In this document: piece after piece, positions 5,101 to 9,201 of the stretch | Layout of the letters: every line of letters starts with the position of its first letter | Numbering within the stretch: the first letter of the stretch is position 1 | NCBI GenBank assembly: GCA_036743315.1 | Contig: DAINPV010000145.1 | Coordinates: 1 to 9,201 of the forward strand | From: CALBTQ01 sp036743315 | GTDB taxonomy: Bacteria > Lernaellota > Lernaellaia > Lernaellales > Lernaellaceae | Length of the DNA: 9,201 nt | Direction: 5' to 3' | Notes under the pieces: generated by a model | What the model was told of the DNA's origin: nothing | Databases searched by the model: none | The model's input: only the letters and a program-made list of their open reading frames with translations | Made by a program: the position numbers and the translations under genes

Positions 5101-7842
5101 ATGCGAATTTTCAATCGAACCGTGAACGTCGCGCTGGTGGGCCTGCTGCTGGTCATGGCTCTGCTGGCCGGCTGTTCCGATGAATTCATTCCGCTGGAAG
5201 CCGATAACAAGAGCGATCCGTTTCAGGTCGAGATGACCGTGCCGCATCATCAGCAACCTGATGTTGTGCTCTCCAGCCAGGTGGTCATTTATTTTGCCGA
5301 GGAACTCAATCCGTTGTTTGTCAGCGATCGGGTGGTGATCGAAGATGAGTTCGGCATCAAAACGTTGTTCACCATTGAGGTTTATCAGTCGTCGATCGTG
5401 ATCAGCCCGGTCGGCCTGTGGAAGCCGCGCACGACCTATAAAGTCACCGTCAGCCCCGGTGTGCGGTCGATCAACAATAGGGAACTGACCGCCGAACATA
5501 CCTTCACCTTCAGCACCGGCGTTCGCCGTCCAAGCGATCGTGAGACGTTGTCGGTTGTGCGGGTATCGCCCGCAGCCGACGAGATCTGCTGGGATTTTCA
5601 TACGATTCGTGTGTACTTCAACGAACCGATCGACCGGAAGACGCTGGAGTATGGACAAAGCGTACGGATGATCGATGTCGAAACCGACGAACTGATTGCC
5701 GGCAATTTGTTCGGTCGACGCAATCAGATCGTTTTCGATCCGGCGCAGGATCTGACGGCAGGCAAAACCTATCGCTTGACCGTCAACAACATGCTCAAAG
5801 ATTACAGCGGCGATGGTTTGCTCGATGATTTCACCGTCGATTTTGTGCCGCGTTCCACCGGCAACCGCGCGCATCTGGCGATGGATAATGTGCCCACGGT
5901 GGTCGAGGGTACGGCCTTCGTCGATGCGCTTCCCGACGACTCGCTGTTCCCCAAATGCAAGTTCATCAATCGCGATATCAACTCGATGCTCGCCAATTCG
6001 GTGATGTTGGGCGAAACCAACATCAAAGTCGGCTCGCGGTTGTGGAATGAATTCGGCGAAGCGGCGTTGTCGCCCGACCGCATTCCGTTCGTTGTGCGCA
6101 AGGGCCAGCGCCTGCGCGGCAAGGGCCTCAAGGGAACGCTGGGTGGCGAGATCGTCACGGGCGTCGACACCGGCGAGGTCGTCGTGACCGTCATGACCGA
6201 CGCCATCGGCGAGATGCTGGGCTCGGAATATATTCATGGTGTGAAGGGTTTGCCGCCGGTCATTCGCCTGACGATGGATGCGACGATGAACACCACGTCG
6301 CCCACAGCCAATGCGATTCTCTCCCAGCCGATTCTGGGCGTCACATTGGTCGGGCAGGTGGGCGTCTCCGCTATCGACCAGGTACCCGACTACGAAGCGA
6401 TGCAAATCGAGCTCATCGGTTTCGCGGAAATCGAACTGGTCAACGAGTTCGTACCCGTCACCATGGCCTTGAAAATGGTGCCGCCGCCGATCAAGCCTAC
6501 GGAGGAACCGTTCGACGAAACGCCTTTGGAAGTGATGTCGGTATCGCCGGTCGATGTCGTCGGCGATTTGGAGGATATCACTTCGTTGGTGCCCACGCGC
6601 ATGGCCGGCGAGGAAATCATCGTCACCTTCAACAAAGCGGTGGACCCCAACACGGTCCGGGGCAACCTGACCCTGCGCAGCCCCGATGGCGTCGTGCCGG
6701 GTCGGTTCGACATCTACAATCCGAAAATTGCGTTCATTCCCTATGAGCCGCTGGACCCCGATACAACCTACACGATCATCGTCAACGACGGCTTCACCGA
6801 CAGTCTCGGCAACAAACTGGATGCGCAGCACACGTATCAATTTACGACCATGCCGTTTCAAGCGTCGTACACCGAACCGCCGTTGATCAATGCTTCCGTG
6901 CCGGGACGTTACGAAAACGCAACGCTGCCGAAGAATTTCTACCCGGAGGTTTATTTCTCGCAGATCATCGATGAGGATTCGTTGGTCTATGGCGAGTCCA
7001 TTGCGCTGTACGACATGACCTACGGTCGCGAGTTGGTGCCGGGCACGTTCATCTACAGCTCAATCTTCGTGCGCTTTGTGCCGGACGAAGACCTGACGCC
7101 CGGCCACACGTATTTGATGGTCGTACGACCGGGAGTCTTGTCCATCGCCGGTTTACAAGTCGACACCGACGGCGATCGCACGCCCGGCGGACCCGAAGTG
7201 GAAATCCCCTTCACCGCGGTGCCGTATTCGCCCTTTGTGCGGTTGGCCTACAGCACTTATCCGTATGCCGATACCGACGTCAACGGCTTCATCGAGGGCG
7301 ACGAATACGAAATCGACACCAACTACATGGAAATGGATTTCCCGCTCATCAAGGATCGTTCCTATACGATGGGGTACTTCCCGGTCACCATTCAAAGTCT
7401 GCAAGTGGATGCGGATGGGTACGCGCTGGTGCCGGTAAGCATCGAGCCAGGCTCGTACATCTATGCCTCGAGCGTTTCCATGTCTCTGTTCGGCGGCGAG
7501 GAAAAAACCGAACCTGGCTTGCTGGACATGGGCCGCATCTCGATCCAACTGATCGACCCGTCCAGCACCGATCTGTACCAGGCCGACGACGGTCTGACCG
7601 GAGTGGATGTCGATACGAACATGCTCTTCAACGTGGAAAACAAGCTCTTCAACGCGTTTCTCAATCACGAAACGTTTTTGAAGATCCCTAGCAAGCTGCG
7701 TTTCACCCGCGACGGACGGTTGGTTGTGATCGTGCACGGCGACGGAGTGGTGCAGATGGACATCCCGTTGCTGGGCACGATGGATATTCCGCTGATCGTG
7801 GACATGATGAACATTACGCCGCCCTCGCGGCGCGGCTTCTGA
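5101..7842 (+). CDS. Large lipoprotein with four SbsA/Big_5-like Ig domains
   Basis: The 913-residue product starts at ATG with GGAGGT 5 bases upstream (5090-5095). The signal peptide ends in a textbook lipobox L22-A23-G24-C25, with Ser at +2, so outer-membrane anchoring is expected. Four Big_5-like (SbsA Ig-like) domains are visible: about 42-140, 150-252, 476-584 and 590-707. Each shows the family pattern of an SP or VP start, a strand with FNEPID, FNKAVD or equivalent, a 'DLTAGKTY'-like turn and a closing TF or QFTT strand. The two pairs are separated by a 255-475 region and followed by 709-913, both beta-rich and unassigned. Residues 724-735 match an EF-hand loop, and 688-699 hold a second Asp-rich loop (DTDGDR). 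It forms an operon with the FadL-like barrel gene before it and ends at a strong terminator. The role is probably structural or cell-surface; direct partnership with the barrel is inference. Confidence 0.9.
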   Translation: MRIFNRTVNVALVGLLLVMALLAGCSDEFIPLEADNKSDPFQVEMTVPHHQQPDVVLSSQVVIYFAEELNPLFVSDRVVIEDEFGIKTLFTIEVYQSSIVISPVGLWKPRTTYKVTVSPGVRSINNRELTAEHTFTFSTGVRRPSDRETLSVVRVSPAADEICWDFHTIRVYFNEPIDRKTLEYGQSVRMIDVETDELIAGNLFGRRNQIVFDPAQDLTAGKTYRLTVNNMLKDYSGDGLLDDFTVDFVPRSTGNRAHLAMDNVPTVVEGTAFVDALPDDSLFPKCKFINRDINSMLANSVMLGETNIKVGSRLWNEFGEAALSPDRIPFVVRKGQRLRGKGLKGTLGGEIVTGVDTGEVVVTVMTDAIGEMLGSEYIHGVKGLPPVIRLTMDATMNTTSPTANAILSQPILGVTLVGQVGVSAIDQVPDYEAMQIELIGFAEIELVNEFVPVTMALKMVPPPIKPTEEPFDETPLEVMSVSPVDVVGDLEDITSLVPTRMAGEEIIVTFNKAVDPNTVRGNLTLRSPDGVVPGRFDIYNPKIAFIPYEPLDPDTTYTIIVNDGFTDSLGNKLDAQHTYQFTTMPFQASYTEPPLINASVPGRYENATLPKNFYPEVYFSQIIDEDSLVYGESIALYDMTYGRELVPGTFIYSSIFVRFVPDEDLTPGHTYLMVVRPGVLSIAGLQVDTDGDRTPGGPEVEIPFTAVPYSPFVRLAYSTYPYADTDVNGFIEGDEYEIDTNYMEMDFPLIKDRSYTMGYFPVTIQSLQVDADGYALVPVSIEPGSYIYASSVSMSLFGGEEKTEPGLLDMGRISIQLIDPSSTDLYQADDGLTGVDVDTNMLFNVENKLFNAFLNHETFLKIPSKLRFTRDGRLVVIVHGDGVVQMDIPLLGTMDIPLIVDMMNITPPSRRGF
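7270..7305 (+). other. EF-hand-like calcium-binding loop in the Big_5 lipoprotein
   Basis: Residues 724-735 read DTDVNGFIEGDE. Asp at positions 1 and 3, Asn at 5, Gly at 6, Ile at 8 and Glu at 12 match the canonical 12-residue EF-hand loop. Flanking helices are not evident, so it may be a stand-alone calcium loop as in dockerin or thrombospondin-type-3 motifs. Confidence 0.55.
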
Positions 7843-7870
7843 TTATTCAGCAGGAATAGAGAAGCGATGT

Positions 7871-7901
7871 TGGGCTGCCGATTACGGCAGCCCATTTTTT
7901 T
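7871..7901 (+). terminator. Intrinsic terminator of the barrel/lipoprotein operon
   Basis: A perfect 10-bp stem (TGGGCTGCCG at 7871-7880 with CGGCAGCCCA at 7885-7894) encloses a 4-base loop (ATTA) and is followed by seven T at 7895-7901. It starts 28 bases after the lipoprotein stop codon. The minus-strand hydrolase gene ends inside the T tract, so the same hairpin lies immediately after both convergent genes. On the minus strand the stem is not followed by a T run, so canonical termination is expected only for the plus strand. Confidence 0.92.
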
Positions 7902-9060
7902 ATTCGATCGGCGGCAACCATCCGCTTTCGACCAGCGTGGTGAACTGTTGTTGCGCCATGAACGCCTCGCCGGCCGGCGTCCAGTGACCGTCGTAGGGCA
8001 GGTACAGCGGCTCATCGCCCCGATAGGCGCGGAAGGCGTCCAACAGCAAACGGCAGTTCAGTTGCTGTGCGGCGCAGTATCGCTGCAAAAATGGAAAGAA
8101 CGTTCCTGTGTAAACTTGACCGGCTTCGAATTGTTCACGCAACCGACCCTGCGGCCATTCGTCCGGCGCCACCTGATGCCCCAACGGATACGCGAAAATC
8201 AACAGCGGGATGCCGCGCTCCTTGAGGTAACGATCGATCATCGTCAAGTATGAGCCGGTGCGTTGGTAATGCTCGTCCAGACCGTTTGCCTCGTCGCGCG
8301 TTGTGGCCAGCCGGTCGTAACGCAAATCGCCGGGCACGACGTTGACCGCTTCGCGCATGGCGTGAAGGTGAAAGCGTTGGTCGATGAAATGCGCCAGGCG
8401 CAGTTGGTCGATCAGCCATTTCTGCCATGCCGGCGGCTCCCACTTGCGTTGAACGATCATGGGGACGGGTCGATCGTGCGCCACGCGCATCGGTTCGCCG
8501 TTTTCGTCATAATCGGCGATCAAGGAATAAAACAGATCGTCCTGCACGTCGCCCATGTCCAGGTTGAGCAGCACGATGTCGGGCGCCAGGTCGATCAACT
8601 CGGTCTTTAAAAAAATGAATTCGAGGATCGGACTGTAGGAAACCTGGCCGCCGTTGATCACGTGCACGGTGAGGTTCTGGCCTTGGTAGCGTTCGTTGAG
8701 CATCCGCTCCAGCCGCTTACTGGAAATCAACGGGAACGGATTGGTCGTGGCTTCGATGAACGAGTCGCCCAACACCAGGAGGCGCAGTTCATTCGCTTCC
8801 TTGGGGCCGTATTCCACGTCGCGCAGGCCTTTGGCATTGGTGATGATCTCGATGCGGCGCCCGTCGTGCAGCACGCGCCAGGTGCGGATGCGGGGGCGCA
8901 GTCGATGATTGAGTATCGGATCGCTTTTGTAATAATAATAACTGGTTGCCGGTTGCCAGAATGCGCGCAAGGCGACCTCAACCAGCGCCAGCGTCAACAG
9001 CGCGGCCAGCAAAGAGGTCAACACACGGCGCAAGACTTGTTTGTTCACCGATCGTTCCAT
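7900..9060 (-). CDS. Membrane-anchored SGNH/GDSL-type hydrolase
   Basis: The 386-residue product is read from ATG at 9060 to TAA at 7902-7900. An in-frame TTG sits one codon earlier, but ATG is preferred. The N-terminus has basic residues then a hydrophobic segment (about 11-31, VLTSLLAALLTLALVEVAL), a signal anchor or uncleaved signal placing the domain outside the inner membrane. Block I is LLVLGDSF with candidate nucleophile Ser100; block II is NGGQVSYSP (136-144); the C-terminal block is DGHWTPAG with Asp357 and His359, the Asp-x-His part of the triad. The oxyanion block III reads NLDMGDVQDD (166-175), where Asp171 replaces the usual Asn. SGNH enzymes of this layout commonly act on acyl or acetyl groups of polysaccharides or lipids (AlgJ/AlgX-like acetylation proteins are relatives); the substrate is unknown. 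It lies 61 bases downstream of the GMC-type oxidoreductase gene in the same direction. Confidence 0.87.
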   Translation of the reverse strand: MERSVNKQVLRRVLTSLLAALLTLALVEVALRAFWQPATSYYYYKSDPILNHRLRPRIRTWRVLHDGRRIEIITNAKGLRDVEYGPKEANELRLLVLGDSFIEATTNPFPLISSKRLERMLNERYQGQNLTVHVINGGQVSYSPILEFIFLKTELIDLAPDIVLLNLDMGDVQDDLFYSLIADYDENGEPMRVAHDRPVPMIVQRKWEPPAWQKWLIDQLRLAHFIDQRFHLHAMREAVNVVPGDLRYDRLATTRDEANGLDEHYQRTGSYLTMIDRYLKERGIPLLIFAYPLGHQVAPDEWPQGRLREQFEAGQVYTGTFFPFLQRYCAAQQLNCRLLLDAFRAYRGDEPLYLPYDGHWTPAGEAFMAQQQFTTLVESGWLPPIE

Positions 9061-9064
9061 CAAA

Positions 9065-9068
9065 CCTT
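9065..9068 (-). promoter_or_regulatory. AAGG ribosome-binding site of the SGNH gene
   Basis: On the minus strand AAGG precedes the ATG at 9060 by 4 bases. The alternative TTG at 9063 would leave only one base, which favours the ATG. Confidence 0.5.
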
Positions 9069-9110
9069 ATGCTAAAACACTGCGTTCTGTTTCGCATGTG
9101 CCCGGCAGAC

Positions 9111-9116
9111 TGTCAA
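9111..9116 (-). promoter_or_regulatory. Possible -35 element upstream of the SGNH gene
   Basis: A perfect TTGACA occurs on the minus strand in the 61-base gap between the two minus-strand genes. The hexamer 17 bases further on (GAAACA) is a poor -10 match. It could give the SGNH gene its own transcript, but read-through from the upstream gene is equally possible. Confidence 0.25.
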
Positions 9117-9121
9117 GTTTT

Positions 9122-9201
9122 CTATCGGTTGATGCGTTCGTGCAGGTAGTCGGCCGTGCGCGTGGCCAACGCGGCGATAGTCACTTGCGGATTGACGCCC
9201 A
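9122..9201 (-). CDS. C-terminal end of a GMC-family oxidoreductase (partial)
   Basis: Only the last 25 full codons are inside the window, ending at TAG (9124-9122). They read GVNPQVTIAALATRTADYLH and a short basic tail. This closely follows the C-terminal signature of GMC oxidoreductases (cholesterol-oxidase and choline-dehydrogenase type), where a GxNPxxTIxALAxR segment contributes the Asn (or His) that works with the active-site base next to the flavin. The frame has no stop up to the window edge. Family assignment rests on 25 residues, and the substrate cannot be inferred. Confidence 0.7.
   Translation of the reverse strand, partial: GVNPQVTIAALATRTADYLHERINR

Noticed and set aside
5071..6861. 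596-codon open frame on the minus strand opposite the Big_5 lipoprotein gene
   Set aside because: It lies fully antisense to a gene with a clear lipobox, RBS and domain structure. Its product is rich in His, Arg and Asp without recognisable motifs, as expected from the codon bias of the sense gene.
7867..9075. Several plus-strand frames opposite the SGNH hydrolase (for example 8662-9075)
   Set aside because: They are antisense to the hydrolase, whose GDS and DxH blocks are intact; none has a convincing start or motif.

Overview
This 9.2 kb window looks like chromosomal DNA from a GC-rich, Gram-negative bacterium. Its cell-envelope style is typical of the former Deltaproteobacteria and their relatives (Myxococcota, Bradymonadota, Lernaellota). 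The evidence is a Cys-rich repeat region followed by a MopE-type Asp motif and a beta-helix ending in the 'choice-of-anchor Q' tail, a lipoprotein with a long (Asp-Asp-Asp-x-x)n linker directly after its lipobox, a FadL-type outer-membrane barrel, and a large lipoprotein built of SbsA/Big_5-like Ig domains. The lineage is an inference from protein style; there is no rRNA or marker gene here.

Layout. Five genes run on the plus strand and two on the minus strand. (1) 1-1713: a secreted or surface beta-helix protein whose 5' end lies outside the window. (2) 1727-2980: a lipoprotein with a poly-Asp linker and an alpha/beta-barrel-like domain of unknown activity. (3) 3033-3638: an AhpD/carboxymuconolactone-decarboxylase-like protein with an unusual C-terminal membrane segment. 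(4) 3820-5088: a FadL/OmpP1-family outer-membrane barrel. (5) 5101-7842: a 913-residue Big_5 lipoprotein, 12 bases behind gene 4 and followed by a strong intrinsic terminator at 7871-7901. On the minus strand, (6) 7900-9060 encodes a membrane-anchored SGNH/GDSL-type hydrolase, and (7) the last 25 codons of what looks like a GMC-family oxidoreductase enter from the right edge (9122-9201).

How they may fit together. Genes 1 and 2 are 13 bases apart and probably co-transcribed; both are exported. Gene 3 is 52 bases further on and could belong to the same transcript. A 181-base AT-rich gap separates gene 3 from genes 4-5, which form a tight two-gene operon of an outer-membrane barrel plus a predicted outer-membrane lipoprotein, ending at the terminator. 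The minus-strand pair (GMC oxidoreductase then SGNH hydrolase) converges on that same terminator hairpin. Almost everything here acts in or on the envelope.

No mobile element, CRISPR array, tRNA, rRNA, defence or toxin-antitoxin cassette is visible. The most interesting items are the uncharacterised barrel-like lipoprotein with its Asp-pentad linker, the barrel/Big_5-lipoprotein operon with an apparent internal duplication and an EF-hand-like loop, and the AhpD-like protein with a membrane tail.
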